Notes under the pieces: generated by a model
The model's database searches: none
What the model saw: the letters and a program-made list of their open reading frames with translations, nothing else
Told to the model about the DNA's origin: nothing
In this document: in pieces, positions 33,248 to 41,727 of the stretch
How the letters are laid out: every line of letters begins with the position of its first letter
Position numbering within the stretch: the first letter of the stretch is position 1
Origin: Zhenpiania hominis
GTDB taxonomy: Bacteria; Bacillota; Clostridia; Peptostreptococcales; Anaerovoracaceae
Direction of reading: 5' to 3'
NCBI RefSeq assembly: GCF_014333425.1
Contig: NZ_JACRYT010000024.1
Coordinates: forward strand, 1-50,219
DNA: 50,219 nucleotides
Position numbers and translations under genes: made by a program

Positions 33248-33882
33248 TCAGGTATGTGGAGTGTAAAGCGATTCCCCTCATAAGAAATCAGACCGTCTCG
33301 GGACATATTGGACAGCTCTCTTGACAGAGCAGAGCGATCCACACAGAGATATTCAGCCATCTTAAGCCGGCCGAGAGGAACGGTAAACGTGGCAGTACCG
33401 GATGACCGAGCGCACTGAGACAGATACGTCAGAATCTTTTCGCGGAGATGAAGCTTGGAGACAACATCAATTTTTTTGATAAACTCCAAATTTTTCTCGG
33501 CGATTATTTTTACGATGTTTTCAATCATTCGGTGATGAAAGCTGCAGGCCAGACTACAGGTGTGAAAGACCCGGCTGTAGTCCATAAAGAGAATGCGGCA
33601 GTCGGACAGCGCCTGATAGGAAAGCACATAATTCTCTTTCCGCGCGCAGGCAAAGGTTTCGCCAAAGACAGCTCCGCGTTGGAGGATGCTGATGAGAGAA
33701 CGGTTTCCCCAGAGATCTTCGGCCGCCATCTGCAGGCTGCCTTCTTCAATAATGCCGATCAGAGAATCCGCTTCCCGGGGATACCGAATATAGTCTCCAC
33801 GGGTATACTGACGCGCATAGGCGTTGATGCATTTTAACATTGACTTTCGGTCTGTTTCCTGTATCTTATCAAAAAGATCCAA
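33238..33882 (-). CDS. Crp/Fnr family transcriptional regulator
   Basis: 214 aa with a cyclic-nucleotide-type N-terminal beta domain (about 20-115, GIIEEGSLQMAAED, then GAVFGETFAC), a dimer helix, and a winged HTH at about 160-200 (GRLKMAEYLCVDRSALSRELSNM). It lacks the N-terminal Cys cluster of FNR; scattered Cys and His residues leave open a haem or redox sensor. The start is TTG at 33882 because AGGAGGTG lies 7 nt upstream; the next ATG is at residue 15. It diverges from the flavin-type gene at 34016 and is near hcp, where matching palindromes occur. The arrangement recalls HcpR-type nitrosative stress control, which is inference. Confidence 0.88.
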   Translation of the reverse strand: MDLFDKIQETDRKSMLKCINAYARQYTRGDYIRYPREADSLIGIIEEGSLQMAAEDLWGNRSLISILQRGAVFGETFACARKENYVLSYQALSDCRILFMDYSRVFHTCSLACSFHHRMIENIVKIIAEKNLEFIKKIDVVSKLHLREKILTYLSQCARSSGTATFTVPLGRLKMAEYLCVDRSALSRELSNMSRDGLISYEGNRFTLHIPDQV

Positions 33883-33919
33883 AAGAATTCACCTCCTGTA
33901 AGAATGGTGGAATATTTTT

Positions 33920-33948
33920 ATTTTATCGGATTTGTGTTGCAGACGCAA
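33920..33948 (-). promoter_or_regulatory. Promoter of the Crp/Fnr gene
   Basis: Minus-strand TTGCGT (33948-33943), 17-nt spacer, TAAAAT (33925-33920). The -35 box lies inside the 33935-33950 palindrome, so binding there could repress the regulator's own gene. Confidence 0.5.
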
Positions 33949-33950
33949 CA
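33935..33950. promoter_or_regulatory. Candidate Crp/Fnr operator 1
   Basis: Perfect palindrome TGTTGC-AGAC-GCAACA. Its centre is 29.5 bp before a -10 box (TAGAAT 33972-33977), that is about -41.5 from the expected start, the class II activator position. It shares GTTG-N6-CAAC with the hcp site. Confidence 0.65.
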
Positions 33951-33971
33951 TGCTTCTGGTGAAGAACCCGG

Positions 33972-33977
33972 TAGAAT
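33972..33977 (+). promoter_or_regulatory. -10 box of the flavin-type gene
   Basis: TAGAAT with no -35 box at 17 nt (CATGCT), fitting activator dependence. Confidence 0.5.
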
Positions 33978-34015
33978 AGTAGTAAGAAAAATGAAATATA
34001 CGGGAGGACGAAGTT

Positions 34016-34498
34016 ATGAACAGAGAAATGTATAAAAAAGACAGACAGTTACCTGAGGAACAGGCTAGGGCAATTTTTGAAAAAGGGCATCACGGCATCC
34101 TGTCCGTAAACGGTGATGACGGATATCCCTATGGAGTACCAGTAAATTATGTGTATCTAAATGATTGCATTTATATCCATTCCGCGAAATACGGGTATAA
34201 AATTGAGGCGCTGGAAAATAATAGAAAGGTCTGCTTTACTGCAATTCTGAGCTCCGAAATTCTTCCGAGCAAATTTACAGCAGCCTTTGAAAGCGTTATC
34301 GCCTTCGGAACGGCTTCTTTTGTGGAGGATGACGCGGAAAAGCAGAAAGCTCTGGAAACCTTTGTGGACCGGTTCTCACCGGAGTTCAAAGAAAACGGGA
34401 GAAAGTTTATTGCCGCGGCCTTTGAGAAAACAGCGATTATAAAAATCAACGTGGAATCTATGAAAGGAAAGTCCTATCAAGAAGGAGCCTGGAAATAA
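34016..34498 (+). CDS. Pyridoxamine 5'-phosphate oxidase-like flavin protein (NimA-type)
   Basis: 160 aa of the split-barrel flavin-binding fold. GILSVNGDDGYPYGVPVNYVY and IYIHSAKYGYKIEALENNRKVCF are typical of the NimA/5-nitroimidazole reductase-related group, and the C-terminus has the KGKSYQEG end seen there. Members bind FMN and are thought to reduce small compounds; resistance to nitroimidazoles is known only for some. GGGAGG precedes the ATG. It is divergent from the Crp/Fnr gene and followed by hcp, so a role in nitrosative or redox stress is plausible. Confidence 0.83.
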   Translation: MNREMYKKDRQLPEEQARAIFEKGHHGILSVNGDDGYPYGVPVNYVYLNDCIYIHSAKYGYKIEALENNRKVCFTAILSSEILPSKFTAAFESVIAFGTASFVEDDAEKQKALETFVDRFSPEFKENGRKFIAAAFEKTAIIKINVESMKGKSYQEGAWK

Positions 34499-34513
34499 CA
34501 AAAAACAAAACTT

Positions 34514-34542
34514 AATTCCGTTGTATTTGCAACGGAATTTTT
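34514..34542 (+). terminator. Terminator of the flavin-type gene
   Basis: 10-bp stem AATTCCGTTG (34514-34523) / CAACGGAATT (34530-34539), 6-nt loop, then T-run. The inner part is also a candidate regulator operator. Confidence 0.8.
34520..34533. promoter_or_regulatory. Candidate Crp/Fnr operator 2 (hcp)
   Basis: GTTG-TATTTG-CAAC. Its centre is 29.5 bp before the hcp -10 box (TATGCT 34556-34561), exactly the spacing seen at operator 1. It is embedded in the terminator stem of the preceding gene. Confidence 0.6.
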
Positions 34543-34552
34543 CATGAGATTT

Positions 34553-34561
34553 TGGTATGCT
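34553..34561 (+). promoter_or_regulatory. hcp promoter (extended -10)
   Basis: TGGTATGCT with no -35 consensus; start expected near 34568, 38 nt before the hcp ATG. Confidence 0.5.
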
Positions 34562-34605
34562 TCTCTCATCATTCAAAACGAATCAGGATATGGGAGGTAA
34601 CAAAT

Positions 34606-36165
34606 ATGAATACAGAAATGTTTTGTTTTCAGTGCGAACAGACTGCGGGATGCAGCGGGTGCACAGGAAAGGCCGGCGTATGCGGCAAAAAGGCGGAAAC
34701 CGCGGGACTGCAGGATCGACTGACAGGCGCGCTGATTTCACTTGCCAAGGATGAGGAACGCGCGGGAAGAGAGAAACTGCCGGAGGCTGTAGCGGAACTG
34801 ATGATGCGGGGACTGTTCGCCACAGTCACAAATGTAAATTTTGACGATGCGGCTTTGGAGGATCTGATAAAGGAGATCCACGGGCAAAAAGAAACGGAAG
34901 ATTACAACATGGAGGCCCTTTGGAACGGGAATGAGGATATTCGCTCTCTGAAGTCGCTGATTTTGTTCGGACTCAGGGGTATGGCGGCCTATGCGTGGCA
35001 CGCGGCTGTACTGGGATATCAGGATGAAGAGGTAAACCGCTTTTTCTGCACAGGCCTTGCCGCGGTGGGGACCGAACAGACGATGGAACAGATGCTGCCG
35101 CTGGTACTGAAAACCGGTGAAGTGAATCTGAAATGCATGGAGCTTCTGGACAGGGCCAATACCGGAACCTACGGCACGCCTGAGCCAACGGAGGTGGGCA
35201 TGAACGTTGAAAAAGGCCCGTTTATCGTTGTTTCCGGACACGACCTTTATATTATCAAGCGTCTGCTGGAGCAGACCGAAGGAAAAGGCGTCAATATCTA
35301 CACTCACGGAGAAATGCTGCCGGCTCACGGATATCCGGAACTGAAAAAATATCCGCATCTGAAAGGAAACTTCGGGACTGCCTGGCAGAACCAGCAGAAA
35401 GAATTCGCGGGGATTCCGGCTCCGGTGCTGTTTACGACCAACTGTCTGATGCCGCCGAAGGACAGCTACAAGGACCGGATTTTCACAACGGAAGTGGTAG
35501 CCTATCCGGAGATGGTGCATATCGGAGAAGATAGAGATTTTACACCGGTTATTGAAAAAGCGCTGGAACTGGGCGGTTATAGCGAAGAGCAGGAATTCTC
35601 CGGAATCAACGGCGGAAAAATCATGACCACAGGCTTTGCCCACGGCACGGTTCTGGCTGCCGCCGATCAGGTGGTTGAGGCGGTGAAACAGGGCGCGATC
35701 CGACATTTCTTCCTGGTAGGCGGCTGCGACGGCGCGAAGCCGGGACGAAACTATTATACGGAATTTGTAAAGAAAGCGCCGCAGGATTCTGTGATTCTGA
35801 CTCTGGCATGCGGAAAATACCGGTTTAACGATCTGGATCTGGGAACGATTGGCGGACTGCCGAGACTGATGGATATGGGGCAGTGCAACGACGCCTACAG
35901 TGCCATCCGCGTAGCTGTTACTCTTGCGGAAGCCTTTGACTGCGGTGTAAACGAACTGCCTCTTTCCCTGGTGCTTTCCTGGTACGAGCAGAAAGCGGTC
36001 TGCATCCTGCTGACCCTGCTGCACCTGGGAATCAAAAACATTCTCCTGGGACCAAGCCTGCCGGCCTTTGTGTCGCCGAATGTGCTGAATTTCCTGGTAG
36101 AGCATTATAACCTTCAGCCGATTGGCGATCCGCAAACCGATATTCAAAAACTTATGAACCGCTAA
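34606..36165 (+). CDS. hcp: Hydroxylamine reductase / hybrid-cluster protein
   Basis: 519 aa from the ATG at 34606 (GGGAGG upstream); the frame is open back to 34552 but that lies in the promoter. The N-terminal MFCFQCEQT...GVCGK Cys motif binds the cubane cluster. Downstream, GEMLPAHGYPELKKYPHLKG, FTTNCLMPP, GGCDGAKPGRNYY and TLACGKYRFNDLD hold the ligands of the hybrid iron-sulfur-oxygen cluster. The enzyme reduces hydroxylamine in vitro and acts as an NO reductase in vivo in several bacteria. Length is normal for the anaerobe class. It is monocistronic between two terminators. Confidence 0.96.
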   Translation: MNTEMFCFQCEQTAGCSGCTGKAGVCGKKAETAGLQDRLTGALISLAKDEERAGREKLPEAVAELMMRGLFATVTNVNFDDAALEDLIKEIHGQKETEDYNMEALWNGNEDIRSLKSLILFGLRGMAAYAWHAAVLGYQDEEVNRFFCTGLAAVGTEQTMEQMLPLVLKTGEVNLKCMELLDRANTGTYGTPEPTEVGMNVEKGPFIVVSGHDLYIIKRLLEQTEGKGVNIYTHGEMLPAHGYPELKKYPHLKGNFGTAWQNQQKEFAGIPAPVLFTTNCLMPPKDSYKDRIFTTEVVAYPEMVHIGEDRDFTPVIEKALELGGYSEEQEFSGINGGKIMTTGFAHGTVLAAADQVVEAVKQGAIRHFFLVGGCDGAKPGRNYYTEFVKKAPQDSVILTLACGKYRFNDLDLGTIGGLPRLMDMGQCNDAYSAIRVAVTLAEAFDCGVNELPLSLVLSWYEQKAVCILLTLLHLGIKNILLGPSLPAFVSPNVLNFLVEHYNLQPIGDPQTDIQKLMNR

Positions 36166-36173
36166 GAAAATAG

Positions 36174-36224
36174 CGCGCCAGACGGAAGAAGCTTTTTACA
36201 AAGCTTCTTCGCGGCGCGTTTTTT
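36174..36224 (+). terminator. Terminator of hcp
   Basis: Nested stem CGCGCC/GGCGCG outside and GAAGAAGCTTT (36185-36195) / AAAGCTTCTTC (36200-36210) inside, then TTTTTT. Confidence 0.88.
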
Positions 36225-36238
36225 GAATACATAAAGCG

Positions 36239-36277
36239 GCTCGCTTTTGTCCAAACTAAGGAAAAACAGAAGCGAGC
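36239..36277 (+). promoter_or_regulatory. Hairpin next to the ribosome site of the YfcC gene
   Basis: GCTCGCTT (36239-36246) pairs with AAGCGAGC (36270-36277), extendable past one mismatch. The stem ends directly before the GAGG ribosome site (36278), so it might influence translation. No ligand-binding fold is recognised. Confidence 0.4.
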
Positions 36278-36288
36278 GAGGTTTTACT

Positions 36289-37767
36289 ATGAAAAAATTC
36301 CGAATGCCCAGCGCATTTTCCATTTTATTTCTGATTATTATCATCATCGCGATCCTGACCTGGATCGTGCCGGCAGGTACTTACGATTATGTGGACGATA
36401 CCGCCGCCTCACTGGAACCGATTCCGGGAACCTATACACAGACCGCCCAGAATCCCCAGGGACTCTGGGAAGTTCTGCGTGCTCCCATTGAAGGTTTTTT
36501 CAACGCGACGGAGATTATCGTGTTTATTCTTGTAATCGGCGGCTTTTTAGGGCTGGTTACCGATACGGGCGCCATTGACGCCGGAATCGGCTCGATTGTA
36601 AAACGGTTTTCCGGGCGGGAAACGCTGATGATTCCCATTCTGATGTGCGTGTTCGCCCTGGGTGGGACGATCTTCGGCATGTGGGAAGAAACCATCGCTT
36701 TCTATATCCTGGTGATTCCGGTTTTCGTAGCGGCGGGCTTTGATTCCATTACCGGATTCGCGGTAATCTGCCTGGGAGCGGGAGTGGGATGCCTCGGCTC
36801 CACCATAAATCCCTTTGCCACAGGCATTGCGTCCGGATTTGCCGGGATCTCCATTGGAGAAGGAATCGTGCTGCGGGTCATGATTCTGGCAGCCTGCCTG
36901 CTGCTGGCCATCTGGTATGTTATGTCTTACGCCAAAAAAGTCAAGGCGGATCCGTCCAAATCTCTGGTCTACAATATGAAAGAGAGTAACGAAGCCCATT
37001 TTCTGTCTCAGAAGGGAACTTCCGTGGAAGGTCTGAGCACAAAGCAGAAAGCGATTTTATGGATTTTCGGTCTTAGCTTTTTCATCATGGTTCTGGGCGT
37101 GATACCGTGGGCGGATAAATTCGGGATTACGATTTTTGAGGATTTTAATAACTGGATTCTGGGAATCCCGGGGCTGGGAACGGTTTTGGGAAAGATTACG
37201 CCGCTGGGTTCCTGGTGGTTCGGAGATATTACGATTCTGTTCCTGATTGCGTCGTTTCTGTGCGGGCTGATCTGGAGATGGAAAGAGCTGAAGTTCATCG
37301 AACTGTTTTTAAACGGAGCAAAGGATCTGCTGGGCGTGGCGCTGATTATCGGTATTACGCGGGGAATCGCGGTTGTGATGAACGATGGAGGCATGACGGC
37401 GACGGTGCTGCATCTGGGTGAGGAATCCCTTAAATCTATGGGTTCTCTTGCCTTCGCGGATCTGTCCTATCTGTTTTTCCTTCTGCTGTCCTTTTTGGTA
37501 CCTTCGACTTCGGGGCTGGCGGCTCTGTCCATGCCGATTATGGCTCCCATCGCGGAATTTGCGGGAGTGGGAAGGGAGCTGGTCGTTACTGCCTTTGCCG
37601 GCGCCAGCGGAGTGGTAAATCTGATTACCCCCACAAGCGGCGTGCTCATGGGAGCGTTGGCCATCGCCAGGGTTTCCTATGGCGTTTACTTGAAATGGGT
37701 CTGGAAGTTCGTACTGATGCTGTTTGTTCTGGTTCTGGTGATCCTCAGCGCCGCCGCGATACTGTGA
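36289..37767 (+). CDS. YfcC family membrane carrier
   Basis: 492 aa from the ATG at 36289; a TTG start at 36247 would run through the hairpin and is unlikely. About 12 membrane helices; the N-terminus FSILFLIIIIIAILTWIVPAG, the GGTIFGMWEETIAFY stretch and LGSTINPFATGIASGFAG match the YfcC/DcuC-like group. Members carry C4-dicarboxylates or exchange basic amino acids such as arginine/ornithine; which applies here is not clear. No clear promoter of its own was found after the hcp terminator. It overlaps or nearly overlaps the DUF2971 gene that follows. Confidence 0.87.
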   Translation: MKKFRMPSAFSILFLIIIIIAILTWIVPAGTYDYVDDTAASLEPIPGTYTQTAQNPQGLWEVLRAPIEGFFNATEIIVFILVIGGFLGLVTDTGAIDAGIGSIVKRFSGRETLMIPILMCVFALGGTIFGMWEETIAFYILVIPVFVAAGFDSITGFAVICLGAGVGCLGSTINPFATGIASGFAGISIGEGIVLRVMILAACLLLAIWYVMSYAKKVKADPSKSLVYNMKESNEAHFLSQKGTSVEGLSTKQKAILWIFGLSFFIMVLGVIPWADKFGITIFEDFNNWILGIPGLGTVLGKITPLGSWWFGDITILFLIASFLCGLIWRWKELKFIELFLNGAKDLLGVALIIGITRGIAVVMNDGGMTATVLHLGEESLKSMGSLAFADLSYLFFLLLSFLVPSTSGLAALSMPIMAPIAEFAGVGRELVVTAFAGASGVVNLITPTSGVLMGALAIARVSYGVYLKWVWKFVLMLFVLVLVILSAAAIL

Positions 37768-37769
37768 GT

Positions 37770-38660
37770 ATGAAAACTCTGCCGGGGACGATTTATCACT
37801 ATACCTCCGCGGACGGGCTGCATGGAATTCTGTCTTCCGGTATTTTATATTTTACGGACAGCCTGTTCCTCAATGACCGGAGCGAACGTAAGAATTTTTA
37901 CCGGATTCTGCGTGAATGTCTGAAAGGATGGGATTCGCCATTAAGCAGGGAACTGGCGGAACGGTATTTTGGCAGGCAGGGATATGTTCTCCGCAGTCTG
38001 GGGGAGCCCGATCCTTCGGACAGAACGGCTTCCCGCTACTTTGTCCTCTCCTGCTCAGAGGAACAGGACAGCCTGCCCATGTGGAACTATTACACCCACA
38101 GCCTTCATGCCGCCGGTTACAACCTTCATTTTGACACCCGGCGCCTGATCGAGGTGCTGAACGCACAGCCCGTTGCTTCCGCGCTGACGGGAGGCGAGAA
38201 GATTCTGTGCAGAAGGATTGTGTATGAGAATGAGCGGAAAGCAGAGGAAATACGGAGCATGCTGCGCGTTTTTTCCGACCGATGGAACTGCCGGGAAAAT
38301 CCCGAGGAGAGGGAAAACCTGCTTTACGCGCTGGAACGCTGTTTTGAGAAAATGAGCCTGTTTTACAAAGAGCGGGCTTTTTCCCATGAGAAAGAGATCC
38401 GGCTTGTGATCCCTTCCGGCAACGAGCAGATTCAGCGCTCTCCGCAGGAAAAAGGGGCGCCTTACCAGTTTCGGAAAGTCCGGGGGATTCAGGTGCCTTT
38501 TCTGGCCCTGGAGGTCCTGGACAAGGGAACGGTTATTACCGGGGTGACCGCGGGGCCGGCGCTGGACAAGGAGATGGCAGTCCGGGGCGCGGCCTATATG
38601 CTCCATCATTATGGATTTCCCAAAACCTGCAGGGTTTCCTCCGTTCCTCTGCGCTACTGA
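37770..38660 (+). CDS. DUF2971 domain protein
   Basis: 296 aa from the ATG at 37770; a GTG at 37764 overlapping the YfcC stop (GTGA) is an equal alternative. The N-terminus IYHYTSADGLHGILSSGILYFTDSLFLNDRSE is the DUF2971 signature (HYT, then ND after a short strand), and LPMWNYYTHS and FSHEKEIRLVI are later conserved blocks. No function is established for this domain. It appears translationally coupled to the carrier gene. Its stop abuts, with zero gap, the stop of the convergent FtsX permease gene. Confidence 0.75.
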   Translation: MKTLPGTIYHYTSADGLHGILSSGILYFTDSLFLNDRSERKNFYRILRECLKGWDSPLSRELAERYFGRQGYVLRSLGEPDPSDRTASRYFVLSCSEEQDSLPMWNYYTHSLHAAGYNLHFDTRRLIEVLNAQPVASALTGGEKILCRRIVYENERKAEEIRSMLRVFSDRWNCRENPEERENLLYALERCFEKMSLFYKERAFSHEKEIRLVIPSGNEQIQRSPQEKGAPYQFRKVRGIQVPFLALEVLDKGTVITGVTAGPALDKEMAVRGAAYMLHHYGFPKTCRVSSVPLRY

Positions 38661-41600
38661 CTAATCCACTGCTTTCATCGATTCGACCATCTGGATTCTG
38701 CGGAGTTTAAACAGCATCAGAATGTCTACCAGAGCGGAGAAGACAAGGGTGAGGACTGCCGCCAGCAGGTAGCTTTGCCAGGAAATTTCTCTGCCCATCA
38801 TAAAATCCACCGATTCTGCTGTAAGAATAACATAGCGGTGCAGAACCCATCCGGCGATGAGCCCCGCCAGAGTTCCGAGAATCGAGAGGATCCCGATTTC
38901 ACGGAAAATGTAGATCGCCACTTCCCGATGATGATACCCCAGAACACGCAGCGTCGCAAGCTCCCGGCTTCGTTCGTTAATATTGATGTTGGTGAGATTG
39001 TAGAGAACCACAACCGCCAGCGCTCCGGCGCACAGGATCAGCACATAAACGATCAGATTAATGCTGGACAGCATGGATTCATAACTTTCTTCCTCCTGAG
39101 AGGTAAAGGACACAGAGGAAACATAGCTGCTCTCATGAAGCTGCTCGCTTGCCTGATCCTGAGCCGCTTTCCCCTGGATCCCGCTGTGCAGGAGGTATCC
39201 GTTATAGTCAAACTCCCCAAACGCGTCCGCGTACAGCTGCGGCGCGATATAAAGATAGCATCCGATATAGTTTTCCGTAATCCCGGTAAGGGTAAACTCT
39301 CGCGACTGATCGTCCGCGTTCATCAGGGTAAAGGAATCCCCCACCGACAGTTCCAGATCTTCGGCCATCTTTTCCGTCATAATGACCGAGTCTTTCGAGA
39401 ATGCAATGGCATCGCCGGACTTCCGCTCACGGAGGTTGATAAAGTCCGAAAAGGTTTCGGTATCCTGCGGAATACAGATTGTCGTGCTGACGCTGTTTCC
39501 GCCCGCCGAAGCTTCTCCCGTCATATCATAGACCTTTGCAAAGGTTTTTCCATCGAGAAACTCGCTTAAAACAGAGTCGGTTTTGTCTTCGGAAAGTTCG
39601 ATCTGCATGTCGTATTTCAGAAGTTCGGTATACTGGGCTCCCACCATGCGGGACATGGAATCCCGCATTCCGAATCCCGCGACCATCAGCGCCGTACAGC
39701 CCGCGATCCCGATTACCGTCATAAACAGATGCTTTTTATACCGGAAAATGTTGCGGGCAGTCGCTTTATGGGAAAAGGACAGACGCTTCCAGATGATGCC
39801 GACGCGTTCCAGAAAAATGCGTTTTCCGGCTTTCGGGGCTCTTGGAACCATAAGCAGCGCGGGTTTTTCTTTTAGCGCGCTTGCGCAGGCAAGCCAGGTG
39901 GCGCCTATCGTACAGAGGATTTCCAGACCGCAGGCTAAAAGCGCGTATTCCCAGTGGAACTGCAGGATCAGATCCGGAAGATCATACTGGGACATATAAG
40001 CCTGGTAAATGACGGTCGGAAACAGAATGAACCCGGCGGCAAGACCGATCAGGCAGCCCGCGACAGCCGCTCCGCCGCAGTAGATCAGGTATTTTGACAT
40101 GATCGTGGCCTTACGGTATCCGAGCGCCTTCAAAGTTCCGATCTGAATCCGTTCCTCTTCAACCATACGCGTCATGGTGGTCAGGGAAACAAGAGCGGCG
40201 ACCAGGAAAAAGAAGAGGGGAAAGACGGTAGCGATATCCGCGACTTTTTCCACGTCAACCGAATAACGGGCGTAGCTGAGATTGGAATCGCGGTCGAGAA
40301 TGTACCATTCCGGTTCTTCCAGATCTTCGATTTCCTGCCGGGCTTTTTTGATTTTTCTTTCCGCTTTTTGAATCTGCGCCTCGGCTTCGGCTTTTCCCTC
40401 TTCGTATTCCACGCGGCCGCTGGCAAGTTCGGCTTCGGCTTCTTTCAGTTTTTCTTCATTTTGAGCGATCTCTTTTTCCGCGGCGTCCAGCTGCTTTTCG
40501 CTGGCCCGGATCTGATTTTGGGATTTTTTCAGAGCCTTTTCCTGCTTGGACAGTTCCTTGCTTCCCTGCTCCCAGGCGGCGAGTCCTTTATCGTATTGCT
40601 CGATCTGAACCAGCGCTTCTTCGGAAAGGGGGTACCCGGCTTCCTGCGCTTCTTTGGCCTGTTCCACGGAATCCCTGGCGGCATCCAGTTCTTTTTTGCT
40701 GGCATTCAGCTGGCGGCGGGCTTTCTTCAGTTGGGCTTTTCCCTCTTTTAACTGTTTTTTTCCGCTCTTCAGCTCTTTTTTTCCGTCGGCGAGCTGCGTT
40801 TTGGCCTTGGCCAGCTGAGCGGTTCCACTGTCCAGCTCTTTCTGCCCTTCCTCAAGCTGCGCGCGGGCGTCTTCCAGTTCCTGCCGCGCCTGTTTCTTCT
40901 CCCGGTTCAGTTCGCGCTGCGCTTTGTCCACTTCCTCGTAGGCTTCTTCCCGGATCTGTTCGTACCGGATTGGAATCCGTTCTTCGGAAAGCGTTTCCAG
41001 TTCTGTGGTTACATCTTCGATTCGCGATTCATATTCATCAGAAAACGCGTTGCCGTTATTGGTTACGGTTAAAAAGAGATCCGTGTAGGTGTCCAGAGCG
41101 TAGGCGGAACTGTCTGTATAAAAGATAACGCTGCAGGTGCCGGTTCCCACGGAAGATGGTTCTTCGGAATTGCAGAAATAGTAAGGGCTGTTTACAATAC
41201 CGGTAATGGTAAAGGTTCTCTGGCGGTAGGTATCTTCCAAGTTTTCCGTGTCCTCGGAAAGGGTGATGGTATCACCGATGGACAGGTCGGTCATAGAGGA
41301 GTTGGGGTTTTCGATCACGCATTCGCCTGCCTTTTCCGGCATGCTCCCTTCCAGCAGGGTGAGCTGATTGACAGAATCTGTATCATTCAGATCCATTCCG
41401 TACATACGGGCGGATAAAAGATCGCCGTCCGGAGAGGATACAAGAACATCCGTGACCCGCGCGGGTGTGACTTTATCAACGGATGGAAGGGCTGCCGCCG
41501 CTTCCGCGTCCTCCTGTGTCAGCCCCATGGTGGATTTAATATCAAAATCCGACATGGAGGTTTTCTGATACCAGGAATCCACAGAAGCTTCCATATCGGG

Positions 41601-41723
41601 TGTTGTTGACAGCAGACCGGTGAGAAACCCCACGCCGAGGGCGACAATGGCGATGATGGCGGCGAAACGACCGAAACTTTGGCGGATTTCTCTTACAGTT
41701 GTACGGGCATACATTTTTTTCAT
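38661..41723 (-). CDS. Large FtsX-like ABC permease with coiled-coil domain
   Basis: 1020 aa. After the first membrane helix (about 18-38) and an outside beta domain, a coiled coil of about 200 residues (265-475) is built of KxxLxxGKxQLxxAxxxL heptads, rich in Lys, Glu and Gln. FtsX core helices follow (about 500-620, with IQIGTLKALGYRKATIMSKY), then a second outside domain and C-terminal helices with ELATLRVLGYHHREVAIYI. The long coil is typical of a Firmicute subgroup and may reach across the wall to partners or substrates. It is the third gene of a MarR-ATPase-permease operon, a common efflux layout. Confidence 0.9.
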   Translation of the reverse strand: MKKMYARTTVREIRQSFGRFAAIIAIVALGVGFLTGLLSTTPDMEASVDSWYQKTSMSDFDIKSTMGLTQEDAEAAAALPSVDKVTPARVTDVLVSSPDGDLLSARMYGMDLNDTDSVNQLTLLEGSMPEKAGECVIENPNSSMTDLSIGDTITLSEDTENLEDTYRQRTFTITGIVNSPYYFCNSEEPSSVGTGTCSVIFYTDSSAYALDTYTDLFLTVTNNGNAFSDEYESRIEDVTTELETLSEERIPIRYEQIREEAYEEVDKAQRELNREKKQARQELEDARAQLEEGQKELDSGTAQLAKAKTQLADGKKELKSGKKQLKEGKAQLKKARRQLNASKKELDAARDSVEQAKEAQEAGYPLSEEALVQIEQYDKGLAAWEQGSKELSKQEKALKKSQNQIRASEKQLDAAEKEIAQNEEKLKEAEAELASGRVEYEEGKAEAEAQIQKAERKIKKARQEIEDLEEPEWYILDRDSNLSYARYSVDVEKVADIATVFPLFFFLVAALVSLTTMTRMVEEERIQIGTLKALGYRKATIMSKYLIYCGGAAVAGCLIGLAAGFILFPTVIYQAYMSQYDLPDLILQFHWEYALLACGLEILCTIGATWLACASALKEKPALLMVPRAPKAGKRIFLERVGIIWKRLSFSHKATARNIFRYKKHLFMTVIGIAGCTALMVAGFGMRDSMSRMVGAQYTELLKYDMQIELSEDKTDSVLSEFLDGKTFAKVYDMTGEASAGGNSVSTTICIPQDTETFSDFINLRERKSGDAIAFSKDSVIMTEKMAEDLELSVGDSFTLMNADDQSREFTLTGITENYIGCYLYIAPQLYADAFGEFDYNGYLLHSGIQGKAAQDQASEQLHESSYVSSVSFTSQEEESYESMLSSINLIVYVLILCAGALAVVVLYNLTNININERSRELATLRVLGYHHREVAIYIFREIGILSILGTLAGLIAGWVLHRYVILTAESVDFMMGREISWQSYLLAAVLTLVFSALVDILMLFKLRRIQMVESMKAVD

Positions 41724-41727
41724 GTTC

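Noticed and set aside
34738..36147. 469-aa minus-strand open frame opposite hcp
   Set aside because: Antisense shadow of a strongly conserved gene; no family motifs and no ribosome site.
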